Of a stretch of DNA of 64,000 nucleotides, positions 1 through 13,700 are shown piece by piece (within the stretch, counting starts at the first letter, position 1; each line of letters starts with the position of its first letter). Below the pieces are notes generated by a model, which did not search any database, was not told the DNA's origin, and saw nothing but the letters and a program-made list of their open reading frames with translations. The stretch is from Euwallacea fornicatus (taxonomy: Eukaryota; Arthropoda; Insecta; Coleoptera; Curculionidae): positions 1 through 64,000 of the forward strand of contig NC_089565.1 in the NCBI RefSeq assembly GCF_040115645.1, written 5' to 3'. A program made the position numbers and the translations under genes.

Positions 1-3000
1 ACCTCGTTGAGCTCTTCATCATGACTCATAAGGCTTCCTTCTGTTTTGGTGAGTTTTCAAGAAAACGAGTAATTTATGTGCTCAAACACACATCTTTCGT
101 GACTTTTCAAGATTTGAACCTCCGTAACTTCGGCAAATGAGTTCCAAATAACTTCAAAATTTGACCGCAGAAGCACCTCGTTGAGCTCTTCATCATGACT
201 CATAAGGCTTCATTCTGTTTTGGTGAGTTTTCAAGAAAACGAGTAATTTATGTGCTCAAACACACATCTTTCGTGACTTTTCAAAATTTGAACCTCCGTA
301 GCTTCGGCAAATGAGCTCCAAATACCTTCAAAATTTGACCACAAAATCACCTCGTTGAGCTCTTCATTATGACTCATAAGGCTTCATGCTGTTTTGGTGA
401 GTTTTCAAGAAAACGAGTAATTTATGTGCTCAAACACACATCTTTCGTGACTTTTCAAGATTTGAACCTCCGTAACTTCGGCAAATGAGTTCCAAATAAC
501 TTCAAAATTTGACCGCAGAATCACCTCGTTGAGCTCTTCATCATGACTCATAAGGCTTCGTTCTGTTTTGGTGAGTTTTCAAGAAAACGAGTAATTTATG
601 TGGCCAAACACACATCTTTCGTGACTTTTCAAGATTTGAACCTCCGTAACTTCGGCAAATGAGTTCCAAATAACTTCAAAATTTGACCGCAGAATCACCT
701 CGTTGAGCTCTTCATCATGACTCATAAGGCTTCATGCTGTTTTGGTGAGTTTTCTAGAAAACGAGTAATTTATGTGCTCAAACACACATCTTTCGTGACT
801 TTTCAAGATTTGAACCTCCGTATCTTCGGCAAATGAGTTCCAAATAACTTCAAAATTTGACCGCAGAATCACCTCGTTGAGCTCTTCATCATGACTCATA
901 AGGCTTCGTTCTGTTTTGGTGAGTTTTCAAGAAAACGAGTAATTTATGTGGCCAAACACACATCTTTCGTGACTTTTCAAGATTTGAACCTCCGTAACTT
1001 CGGCAAATGAGTTCCAAATAACTTCAAAATTTGACCGCAGAATCACCTCGTTGAGCTCTTCATCATGACTCATAAGGCTTCATGCTGTTTTGGTGAGTTT
1101 TCTAGAAAACGAGTAATTTATGTGCTCAAACACACATCTTTCGTGACTTTTCAAGATTTGAACCTCCGTAACATCGGCAAATGAGTTCGAAATACCTTCA
1201 AAATTTGACCGCAGAATCACCTCGTTGAGCTCTTCATCATGACTCATAAGGCTTCCTTCTGTTTTGGTGAGTTTTCAAGAAAACGAGTAATTTATGTGCT
1301 CAAACACACATCTTTCGTGACTTTTCAAGATTTGAACCTCCGTAACTTCGGCAAATGAGTTCCAAATAACTTCAAAATTTGACCGCAGAAGCACCTCGTT
1401 GAGCTCTTCATCATGACTCATAAGGCTTCATTCTGTTTTGGTGAGTTTTCAAGAAAACGAGTAATTTATGTGCTCAAACACACATCTTTCGTGACTTTTC
1501 AAGATTTGAACCTCCGTAACTTCGGCAAATGAGTTCCAAATAACTTCAAAATTTGACCGCAGAATCACCTCGTTGAGCTCTTCATCATGACTCATAAGGC
1601 TTCGTTCTGTTTTGGTGAGTTTTCAAGAAAACGAGTAATTTATGTGGCCAAACACACATCTTTCGTGACTTTTCAAGATTTGAACCTCCGTAACTTCGGC
1701 AAATGAGTTCCAAATAACTTCAAAATTTGACCGCAGAATCACCTCGTTGAGCTCTTCATCATGACTCATAAGGCTTCATTCTGTTTTGGTGAGTTTTCTA
1801 GAAAACGAGTAATTTATGTGCTCAAACACACATCTTTCGTGACTTTTCAAGATTTGAACCTCCGTATCTTCGGCAAATGAGTTCCAAATAACTTCAAAAT
1901 TTGACCGCAGAATCACCTCGTTGAGCTCTTCATCATGACTCATAAGGCTTCGTTCTGTTTTGGTGAGTTTTCAAGAAAACGAGTAATTTATGTGGCCAAA
2001 CACACATCTTTCGTGACTTTTCAAGATTTGAACCTCCGTAACTTCGGCAAATGAGTTCCAAATAACTTCAAAATTTGACCGCAGAATCACCTCGTTGAGC
2101 TCTTCATCATGACTCATAAGGCTTCATGCTGTTTTGGTGAGTTTTCTAGAAAACGAGTAATTTATGTGCTCAAACACACATCTTTCGTGACTTTTCAAGA
2201 TTTGAACCTCCGTAACATCGGCAAATGAGTTCGAAATACCTTCAAAATTTGACCGCAGAATCACCTCGTTGAGCTCTTCATCATGACTCATAAGGCTTCC
2301 TTCTGTTTTGGTGAGTTTTCAAGAAAACGAGTAATTTATGTGCTCAAACACACATCTTTCGTGACTTTTCAAGATTTGAACCTCCGTAACTTCGGCAAAT
2401 GAGTTCCAAATAACTTCAAAATTTGACCGCAGAATCACCTCGTTGAGCTCTTCATCATGACTCATAAGGCTTCGTTCTGTTTTGGTGAGTTTTCAAGAAA
2501 ACGAGTAATTTATGTGGCCAAACACACATCTTTCGTGACTTTTCAAGATTTGAACCTCCGTAACTTCGGCAAATGAGTTCCAAATAACTTCAAAATTTGA
2601 CCGCAGAATCACCTCGTTGAGCTCTTCATCATGACTCATAAGGCTTCGTTCTGTTTTGGTGAGTTTTCAAGAAAACGAGTAATTTATGTGCTCAAACACA
2701 CATCTTTCGTGACTTTTCAAGATTTGAACCTCCGTAACTTCGGCAAATGAGTTCCAAATAACTTCAAAATTTGACCACAAAATCACCTCGTGGAGCTCTT
2801 CATCATGACTCATAAGGCTTCATTCTGTTTTGGTGAGTTTTCAAGAAAACGAGTAATTTATGTGCTCAAACACACATCTTTCGTGACTTTTCAAGATTTG
2901 AACCTCCGTAACTTCGGCAAATGAGTTCGAAATACCTTCAAAATTTGACCGCAGAATCACCTCGTTGAGCTCTTCATCATGACTCATAAGGCTTCGTTCT

Positions 3001-5975
3001 GTTTTGGTGAGTTTTCAAGAAAACGAGTAATTTATGTGGCCAAACACACATCTTTCGTGACTTTTCAAGATTTGAACCTCCGTAACTTCGGCAAATGAGT
3101 TCCAAATAACTTCAAAATTTGACCGCAGAAGCACCTCGTTGAGCTCTTCATCATGACTCATAAGGCTTCATTCTGTTTTGGTGAGTTTTCAAGAAACCGA
3201 GTAATTTATGTGCTCAAACACACATCTTTCGTGACTTTTCAAGATTTGAACCTCCGTAACTTCGGCAAATGAGCTCCAAATACCTTCAAAATTTGACCAC
3301 AAAATCACCTCGTTGAGCTCCTCATCATGACTCATAAGGCTTCAATCTGTTTTGGTGAGTTTTCAAGAAAACGAGTAATTTATGTGCTCAAACACACATC
3401 TTTCGGGACTTTTCAAGATTTGAACCTCCGTAACTTCGGCAAATGAGTTCCAAATAACTTCAAAACTTGACCGCAGAATCACCTCGTGGAGCTCTTCATC
3501 ATGACTCATAAGGCTTCATTCTGTTTTGGTGAGTTTTCAAGAAAACGAGTAATTTATGTGCTCAAACACACATCTTTCGTGACTTTTCAAGATTTGAACC
3601 TCCGTATCTTCGGCAAATGAGTTTGAAATACCTTCAAAATTTGACCGCAGAATCACCTCGTTGAGCTCTTCATCATGACTCATAAGGCTTCGTTCTGTTT
3701 TGGTGAGTTTTCAAGAAAACGAGTAATTTATGTGCTCAAACACACATCTTTCGTGACTTTTCAAGATTTGAACCTCCGTAACTTCGGCAAATGAGTTCCA
3801 AATAACTTCAAAATTTGACCGCAGAATCACCTCATTGAGCTCTTCATCATGACTCATAAGGCTTCATGCTGTTTTGGTGAGTTTTCTAGAAAACGAGTAA
3901 TTTATGTGCTCAAACACACATCTTTCGTGACTTTTCAAGATTTGAACCTCCGTATCTTCGGCAAATGAGTTCCAAATAACTTCAAAATTTGACCGCAGAA
4001 TCACCTCGTTGAGCTCTTCATCATGACTCATAAGGCTTCATTGTATCTTGTTGCGTTTTCTGGAAAACGAGTAATTTATGTGCTCAAACACACATCTTTC
4101 GTGACTTTTCAAGATTTGAACCTCCGTAACTTCGGCAAATGAGTTCCAAATAACTTCAAAATTTGACCACAAAATCACCTCGTGGAGCTCTTCATCATGA
4201 CTTATAAGGCTTCATGCTGTTTTGGTGAGTTTTCAAGAAAACGAGTAATTTATGTGCTCAAACACACATCTTTCGTGACTTTTCAAGATTTGAACCTCCG
4301 TAACTTCGGCAAATGAGTTCCAAATAACTTCAAAATTTGACCGCAGAATCACCTCGTTGAGCTCTTCATCATGACTCATAAGGCTTCATTGTATCTTGTT
4401 GAGTTTTCTGGAAAACGAGTAATTTATGTGCTCAAACACACATCTTTCGTGACTTTTCAAGATTTGAACCTCCGTAACTTCGGCAAATGAGTTCCAAATA
4501 ACTTCAAAATTTGACCACAAAATCACCTCGTGGAGCTCTTCATCATGACTTATAAGGCTTCATTCTGTTTTGGTGAGTTTTCAAGAAAACGAGTAATTTA
4601 TGTGGCCAAACACACATCTTTCGTGACTTTTCCAGATTTGAACCTCCGTAACTTCGGCAAATGAGCTCCAAATACCTGCAAAATTTGACCACAAAATCAC
4701 CTCGTTGAGCTCCTCATCATGACTCATAAGGCTTCATTCTGTTTTGGTGAGTTTTTTGGAAAACGAGTAATTTATGTGGCCAAACACACATCTTTCGTGA
4801 CTTTTCAAGATTTGAACCTCCGTAACTTCGGCAAATGAGCTCCAAATACCTTCAAAATTTGACCACAAAATCACCTCGTTGAGCTCCTCATCATGACTCA
4901 TAAGGCTTCAATCTGTTTTGGTGAGTTTTCAAGAAAACGAGTAATTTATGTGCTCAAACACACATCTTTCGTGACTTTTCAAGATTTGAACCTCCGTAAC
5001 TTCGGCAAATGAGTTCGAAATACCTTCAAAATTTGACCGCAGAATCACCTCGTTGAGCTCTTCATCATGACTCATAAGGCTTCGTTCTGTTTTGGTGAGT
5101 TTTCAAGAAAACGAGTAATTTATGTGGCCAAACACACATCTTTCGTGACTTTTCAAGATTTGAACCTCCGTAACTTCGGCAAATGAGTTCCAAATAACTT
5201 CAAAATGTGACCGCAGAAGCACCTCGTTGAGCTCTTCATCATGACTCATAAGGCTTCATTCTGTTTTGGTGAGTTTTCTAGAAAACGAGTAATTTATGTG
5301 CTCAAACACACATCTTTCGTGACTTTTCAAGATTTGAACCTCCGTAACATCGGCAAATGAGTTCGAAATACCTTCAAAATTTGACCGCAGAATCACCTCG
5401 TTGAGCTCTTCATCATGACTCATAAGGCTTCCTTCTGTTTTGGTGAGTTTTCAAGAAAACGAGTAATTTATGTGCTCAAACACACATCTTTCGTGACTTT
5501 TCAAGATTTGAACCTCCGTAACTTCGGCAAATGAGTTCCAAATAACTTCAAAATTTGACCGCAGAAGCACCTCGTTGAGCTCTTCATCATGACTCATAAG
5601 GCTTCATTCTGTTTTGGTGAGTTTTCAAGAAAACGAGTAATTTATGTGCTCAAACACACATCTTTCGTGACTTTTCAAAATTTGAACCTCCGTAGCTTCG
5701 GCAAATGAGCTCCAAATACCTTCAAAATTTGACCACAAAATCACCTCGTTGAGCTCTTCATTATGACTCATAAGGCTTCATGCTGTTTTGGTGAGTTTTC
5801 AAGAAAACGAGTAATTTATGTGCTCAAACACACATCTTTCGTGACTTTTCAAGATTTGAACCTCCGTAACTTCGGCAAATGAGTTCGAAATACCTTCAAA
5901 ATTTGACCGCAGAATCACCTCGTTGAGCTCTTCATCATGACTCATAAGGCTTCCTTCTGTTTTGGTGAGTTTTCA

Positions 5976-8900
5976 AGAAAACGAGTAATTTATGTGCTCA
6001 AACACACATCTTTCGTGACTTTTCAAGATTTGAACCTCCGTAACTTCGGCAAATGAGTTCCAAATAACTTCAAAATTTGACCGCAGAAGCACCTCGTTGA
6101 GCTCTTCATCATGACTCATAAGGCTTCATTCTGTTTTGGTGAGTTTTCAAGAAACCGAGTAATTTATGTGCTCAAACACACATCTTTCGTGACTTTTCAA
6201 GATTTGAACCTCCGTAACTTCGGCAAATGAGTTCCAAATAACTTCAAAACTTGACCGCAGAATCACCTCGTGGAGCTCTTCATCATGACTCATAAGGCTT
6301 CATTCTGTTTTGGTGAGTTTTCAAGAAAACGAGTAATTTATGTGCTCAAACACACATCTTTCGTGACTTTTCAAGATTTGAACCTCCGTATCTTCGGCAA
6401 ATGAGTTTGAAATACCTTCAAAATTTGACCGCAGAATCACCTCGTTGAGCTCTTCATCATGACTCATAAGGCTTCGTTCTGTTTTGGTGAGTTTTCAAGA
6501 AAACGAGTAATTTATGTGCTCAAACACACATCTTTCGTGACTTTTCAAGATTTGAACCTCCGTAACTTCGGCAAATGAGTTCCAAATAACTTCAAAATTT
6601 GACCACAAAATCACCTCGTGGAGCTCTTCATCATGACTTATAAGGCTTCATGCTGTTTTGGTGAGTTTTCAAGAAAACGAGTAATTTATGTGCTCAAACA
6701 CACATCTTTCGTGACTTTTCAAGAAAACGAGTAATTTATGTGCTCAAACACACATCTTTCGTGACTTTTCAAGATTTGAACCTCCGTAACTTCGGCAAAT
6801 GAGTTCCAAATAACTTCAAAATTTGACCGCAGAATCACCTCGTTGAGCTCTTCATCATGACTCATAAGGCTTCATGCTGTTTTGGTGAGTTTTCAAGAAA
6901 ACGAGTAATTTATGTGCTCAAACACACATCTTTCGTGACTTTTCAAGATTTGAACCTCCGTAACTTCGGCAAATGAGTTCCAAATAACTTCAAAATTTGA
7001 CCGCAGAATCACCTCGTGGAGCTCTTCATCATGACTCATAAGGCTTCATGCTGTTTTGGTGAGTTTTCTAGAAAACGAGTAATTTATGTGCTCAAACACA
7101 CATCTTTCGTGACTTTTCAAGATTTGAACCTCCGTATCTTCGGCAAATGAGTTCCAAATAACTTCAAAATTTGACCGCAGAATCACCTCGTTGAGCTCTT
7201 CATCATGACTCATAAGGCTTCATTCTGTTTTGGTGAGTTTTCTAGAAAACGAGTAATTTATGTGCTCAAACACACATCTTTCGTGACTTTTCAAGATTTG
7301 AACCTCCGTATCTTCGGCAAATGAGTTCCAAATAACTTCAAAATTTGACCGCAGAATCACCTCGTTGAGCTCTTCATCATGACTCATAAGGCTTCATTCT
7401 GTTTTGGTGAGTTTTCTAGAAAACGAGTAATTTATGTGCTCAAACACACATCTTTCGTGACTTTTCAAGATTTGAACCTCCGTATCTTCGGCAAATGAGT
7501 TCCAAATAACTTCAAAATTTGACCGCAGAATCACCTCGTTGAGCTCTTCATCATGACTCATAAGGCTTCATTCTGTTTTGGTGAGTTTTCTAGAAAACGA
7601 GTAATTTATGTGCTCAAACACACATCTTTCGTGACTTTTCAAGATTTGAACCTCCGTATCTTCGGCAAATGAGTTCCAAATAACTTCAAAATTTGACCGC
7701 AGAATCACCTCGTTGAGCTCTTCATCATGACTCATAAGGCTTCATTCTGTTTTGGTGAGTTTTCTAGAAAACGAGTAATTTATGTGCTCAAACACACATC
7801 TTTCGTGACTTTTCAAGATTTGAACCTCCGTAACTTCGGCAAATGAGTTCCAAATAACTTCAAAATTTGACCGCAGAATCACCTCGTGGAGCTCTTCATC
7901 ATGACTCATAAGGCTTCATGCTGTTTTGGTGAGTTTTCTAGAAAACGAGTAATTTATGTGCTCAAACACACATCTTTCGTGACTTTTCAAGATTTGAACC
8001 TCCGTATCTTCGGCAAATGAGTTCCAAATAACTTCAAAATTTGACCGCAGAATCACCTCGTTGAGCTCTTCATCATGACTCATAAGGCTTCATTCTGTTT
8101 TGGTGAGTTTTCTAGAAAACGAGTAATTTATGTGCTCAAACACACATCTTTCGTGACTTTTCAAGATTTGAACCTCCGTATCTTCGGCAAATGAGTTCCA
8201 AATAACTTCAAAATTTGACCGCAGAATCACCTCGTTGAGCTCTTCATCATGACTCATAAGGCTTCGTTCTGTTTTGGTGAGTTTTCAAGAAAACGAGTAA
8301 TTTATGTGGCCAAACACACATCTTTCGTGACTTTTCAAGATTTGAACCTCCGTAACTTCGGCAAATGAGTTCCAAATAACTTCAAAATTTGACCGCAGAA
8401 TCACCTCGTTGAGCTCTTCATCATGACTCATAAGGCTTCATGCTGTTTTGGTGAGTTTTCTAGAAAACGAGTAATTTATGTGCTCAAACACACATCTTTC
8501 GTGACTTTTCAAGATTTGAACCTCCGTAACATCGGCAAATGAGTTCGAAATACCTTCAAAATTTGACCACAAAATCACCTCGTGGAGCTCTTCATCATGA
8601 CTTATAAGGCTTCATGCTGTTTTGGTGAGTTTTCAAGAAAACGAGTAATTTATGTGCTCAAACACACATCTTTCGTGACTTTTCAAGATTTGAACCTCCG
8701 TAACTTCGGCAAATGAGTTCCAAATAACTTCAAAATTTGACCGCAGAATCACCTCGTTGAGCTCTTCATCATGACTCATAAGGCTTCGTTCTGTTTTGGT
8801 GAGTTTTCTAGAAAACGAGTAATTTATGTGCTCAAACACACATCTTTCGTGACTTTTCAAGATTTGAACCTCCGTAACTTCGGCAAATGAGTTCCAAATA

Positions 8901-10574
8901 ACTTCAAAATTGGACCGCAGAAGCACCTCGTTGAGCTCTTCATCATGACTCATAAGGCTTCATTGTATCTTGTTGAGTTTTCTGGAAAACGAGTAATTTA
9001 TGTGCTCAAACACACATCTTTCGTGACTTTTCAAGATTTGAACCTCCGTAACTTCGGCAAATGAGCTCCAAATACCTTCAAAATTTGACCACAAAATCAC
9101 CTCGTTGAGCTCTTCATTATGACTCATAAGGCTTCATGCTGTTTTGGTGAGTTTTCTAGAAAAAGAGTAATTTATGTGCTCAAACACACATCTTTCGTGA
9201 CTTTTCAAGATTTGAACCTCCGTAACTTCGGCAAATGAGTTCCAAATAACTTCAAAATTTGACCGCAGAATCACCTCATTGAGCTCTTCATCATGACTCA
9301 TAAGGCTTCATGCTGTTTTGGTGAGTTTTCTAGAAAACGAGTAATTTATGTGCTCAAACACACATCTTTCGTGACTTTTCAAGATTTGAACCTCCGTATC
9401 TTCGGCAAATGAGTTCCAAATAACTTCAAAATTTGACCGCAGAATCACCTCGTTGAGCTCTTCATCATGACTCATAAGGCTTCGTTCTGTTTTGGTGAGT
9501 TTTCTGGAAAACGAGTAATTTATGTGCTCAAACACACATCTTTCGTGACTTTTCAAGATTTGAACCTCCGTAACTTCGGCAAATGAGTTCCAAATAACTT
9601 CAAAATTTGACCACAAAATCACCTCGTGGAGCTCTTCATCATGACTTATAAGGCTTCATGCTGTTTTGGTGAGTTTTCTAGAAAACGAGTAATTTATGTG
9701 GCCAAACACACATCTTTCGTGACTTTTCAAGATTTGAACCTCCGTAACTTCGGCAAATGAGTTCCAAATAACTTCAAAATTTGACCGCAGAATCACCTCG
9801 TTGAGCTCTTCATCATGACTCATAAGGCTTCATGCTGTTTTGGTGAGTTTTCTAGAAAACGAGTAATTTATGTGCTCAGACACACATCTTTCGTGACTTT
9901 TCAAGCTTTGAACCTCCGTAACTTCGGCAAATGAGTTCCAAATAACTTCACAATTTGACCATAAAATCACCTCGTGGAGCTCTTCATCATGACTCATAAG
10001 GCTTCATGCTGTTTTGGTGAGTTTTCAAGAAAACGAGTAATTTATGTGCTCAAACACACATCTTTTGTGACTTTCCAAGATTTGAACCTCCGTAACTTCG
10101 GCAAATGAGTTCGAAATACCTTCAAAATTTGACCGCAGAATTACCTCGTTGAGCTCTTCATCATGACTCATAAGGCTTCATGCTGTTTTGGTGAGTTTTC
10201 AAGAAAACGAGTAATTTATGTGCTCAAACACACATCTTTCGTGACTTTTCAAGATTTGAACCTCCGTAACTTCGGCAAATGAGTTCGAAATACCTTCAAA
10301 ATTTGACCGCAGAATCACCTCGTTGAGCTCTTCATCATGACTAATAAGGCTTCATGCTGTTTTGGTGAGTTTTCAAGAAAACGAGTAATTTATGTGCTCA
10401 AACACACATCTTTCGTGACTTTTCAAGATTTGAACCTCCGTAACTTCGGGAAATGAGTTCCAAATACCTTCAAAATTTGACCGCAGAATCACCTCGTTGA
10501 GCTCTTCATCATGACTAATAAGGCTTCATGCTGTTTTGGTGAGTTTTCAAGAAAACGAGTAATTTATGTGCTCA
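5976..10574. repeat. Higher-order satellite block, copy A
   Basis: This stretch and the one at 10,724-15,322 match base for base wherever compared, at an offset of 4,748 bp (27 monomers plus 50 bp). Rare private variants are shared at the same relative places: aagaaaccgag near 6,151, attggaccgc near 8,908, ctcagacac and aagctttg near 9,880, and acttcgggaaatg near 10,445. The left limit is where ttcaag changes to ttctag (5,975 against 10,723). The right limit is the ctcaaac to ctcagac difference (10,575 against 15,323). Recent unequal exchange or block amplification is the natural explanation. Confidence 0.93.
6671..6770. repeat. 50-bp direct duplication inside a satellite monomer
   Basis: The 50-bp segment from aagaaaacgag to gtgacttttc occurs twice in a row (6,671-6,720 and 6,721-6,770), making one monomer 224 bp long. 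The duplication probably arose between the two aag boundaries that follow each tttc. It breaks the otherwise strict 174-bp phase and is a useful marker of the higher-order block. Confidence 0.95.
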
Positions 10575-10723
10575 AACACACATCTTTCGTGACTTTTCAA
10601 GATTTGAACCTCCGTAACTTCGGCAAATGAGTTCCAAATAACTTCAAAATTTGACCGCAGAATCACCTCGTTGAGCTCTTCATCATGACTCATAAGGCTT
10701 CGTTCTGTTTTGGTGAGTTTTCT

Positions 10724-13700
10724 AGAAAACGAGTAATTTATGTGCTCAAACACACATCTTTCGTGACTTTTCAAGATTTGAACCTCCGTAACTTCGGCAA
10801 ATGAGTTCCAAATAACTTCAAAATTTGACCGCAGAAGCACCTCGTTGAGCTCTTCATCATGACTCATAAGGCTTCATTCTGTTTTGGTGAGTTTTCAAGA
10901 AACCGAGTAATTTATGTGCTCAAACACACATCTTTCGTGACTTTTCAAGATTTGAACCTCCGTAACTTCGGCAAATGAGTTCCAAATAACTTCAAAACTT
11001 GACCGCAGAATCACCTCGTGGAGCTCTTCATCATGACTCATAAGGCTTCATTCTGTTTTGGTGAGTTTTCAAGAAAACGAGTAATTTATGTGCTCAAACA
11101 CACATCTTTCGTGACTTTTCAAGATTTGAACCTCCGTATCTTCGGCAAATGAGTTTGAAATACCTTCAAAATTTGACCGCAGAATCACCTCGTTGAGCTC
11201 TTCATCATGACTCATAAGGCTTCGTTCTGTTTTGGTGAGTTTTCAAGAAAACGAGTAATTTATGTGCTCAAACACACATCTTTCGTGACTTTTCAAGATT
11301 TGAACCTCCGTAACTTCGGCAAATGAGTTCCAAATAACTTCAAAATTTGACCACAAAATCACCTCGTGGAGCTCTTCATCATGACTTATAAGGCTTCATG
11401 CTGTTTTGGTGAGTTTTCAAGAAAACGAGTAATTTATGTGCTCAAACACACATCTTTCGTGACTTTTCAAGAAAACGAGTAATTTATGTGCTCAAACACA
11501 CATCTTTCGTGACTTTTCAAGATTTGAACCTCCGTAACTTCGGCAAATGAGTTCCAAATAACTTCAAAATTTGACCGCAGAATCACCTCGTTGAGCTCTT
11601 CATCATGACTCATAAGGCTTCATGCTGTTTTGGTGAGTTTTCAAGAAAACGAGTAATTTATGTGCTCAAACACACATCTTTCGTGACTTTTCAAGATTTG
11701 AACCTCCGTAACTTCGGCAAATGAGTTCCAAATAACTTCAAAATTTGACCGCAGAATCACCTCGTGGAGCTCTTCATCATGACTCATAAGGCTTCATGCT
11801 GTTTTGGTGAGTTTTCTAGAAAACGAGTAATTTATGTGCTCAAACACACATCTTTCGTGACTTTTCAAGATTTGAACCTCCGTATCTTCGGCAAATGAGT
11901 TCCAAATAACTTCAAAATTTGACCGCAGAATCACCTCGTTGAGCTCTTCATCATGACTCATAAGGCTTCATTCTGTTTTGGTGAGTTTTCTAGAAAACGA
12001 GTAATTTATGTGCTCAAACACACATCTTTCGTGACTTTTCAAGATTTGAACCTCCGTATCTTCGGCAAATGAGTTCCAAATAACTTCAAAATTTGACCGC
12101 AGAATCACCTCGTTGAGCTCTTCATCATGACTCATAAGGCTTCATTCTGTTTTGGTGAGTTTTCTAGAAAACGAGTAATTTATGTGCTCAAACACACATC
12201 TTTCGTGACTTTTCAAGATTTGAACCTCCGTATCTTCGGCAAATGAGTTCCAAATAACTTCAAAATTTGACCGCAGAATCACCTCGTTGAGCTCTTCATC
12301 ATGACTCATAAGGCTTCATTCTGTTTTGGTGAGTTTTCTAGAAAACGAGTAATTTATGTGCTCAAACACACATCTTTCGTGACTTTTCAAGATTTGAACC
12401 TCCGTATCTTCGGCAAATGAGTTCCAAATAACTTCAAAATTTGACCGCAGAATCACCTCGTTGAGCTCTTCATCATGACTCATAAGGCTTCATTCTGTTT
12501 TGGTGAGTTTTCTAGAAAACGAGTAATTTATGTGCTCAAACACACATCTTTCGTGACTTTTCAAGATTTGAACCTCCGTAACTTCGGCAAATGAGTTCCA
12601 AATAACTTCAAAATTTGACCGCAGAATCACCTCGTGGAGCTCTTCATCATGACTCATAAGGCTTCATGCTGTTTTGGTGAGTTTTCTAGAAAACGAGTAA
12701 TTTATGTGCTCAAACACACATCTTTCGTGACTTTTCAAGATTTGAACCTCCGTATCTTCGGCAAATGAGTTCCAAATAACTTCAAAATTTGACCGCAGAA
12801 TCACCTCGTTGAGCTCTTCATCATGACTCATAAGGCTTCATTCTGTTTTGGTGAGTTTTCTAGAAAACGAGTAATTTATGTGCTCAAACACACATCTTTC
12901 GTGACTTTTCAAGATTTGAACCTCCGTATCTTCGGCAAATGAGTTCCAAATAACTTCAAAATTTGACCGCAGAATCACCTCGTTGAGCTCTTCATCATGA
13001 CTCATAAGGCTTCGTTCTGTTTTGGTGAGTTTTCAAGAAAACGAGTAATTTATGTGGCCAAACACACATCTTTCGTGACTTTTCAAGATTTGAACCTCCG
13101 TAACTTCGGCAAATGAGTTCCAAATAACTTCAAAATTTGACCGCAGAATCACCTCGTTGAGCTCTTCATCATGACTCATAAGGCTTCATGCTGTTTTGGT
13201 GAGTTTTCTAGAAAACGAGTAATTTATGTGCTCAAACACACATCTTTCGTGACTTTTCAAGATTTGAACCTCCGTAACATCGGCAAATGAGTTCGAAATA
13301 CCTTCAAAATTTGACCACAAAATCACCTCGTGGAGCTCTTCATCATGACTTATAAGGCTTCATGCTGTTTTGGTGAGTTTTCAAGAAAACGAGTAATTTA
13401 TGTGCTCAAACACACATCTTTCGTGACTTTTCAAGATTTGAACCTCCGTAACTTCGGCAAATGAGTTCCAAATAACTTCAAAATTTGACCGCAGAATCAC
13501 CTCGTTGAGCTCTTCATCATGACTCATAAGGCTTCGTTCTGTTTTGGTGAGTTTTCTAGAAAACGAGTAATTTATGTGCTCAAACACACATCTTTCGTGA
13601 CTTTTCAAGATTTGAACCTCCGTAACTTCGGCAAATGAGTTCCAAATAACTTCAAAATTGGACCGCAGAAGCACCTCGTTGAGCTCTTCATCATGACTCA

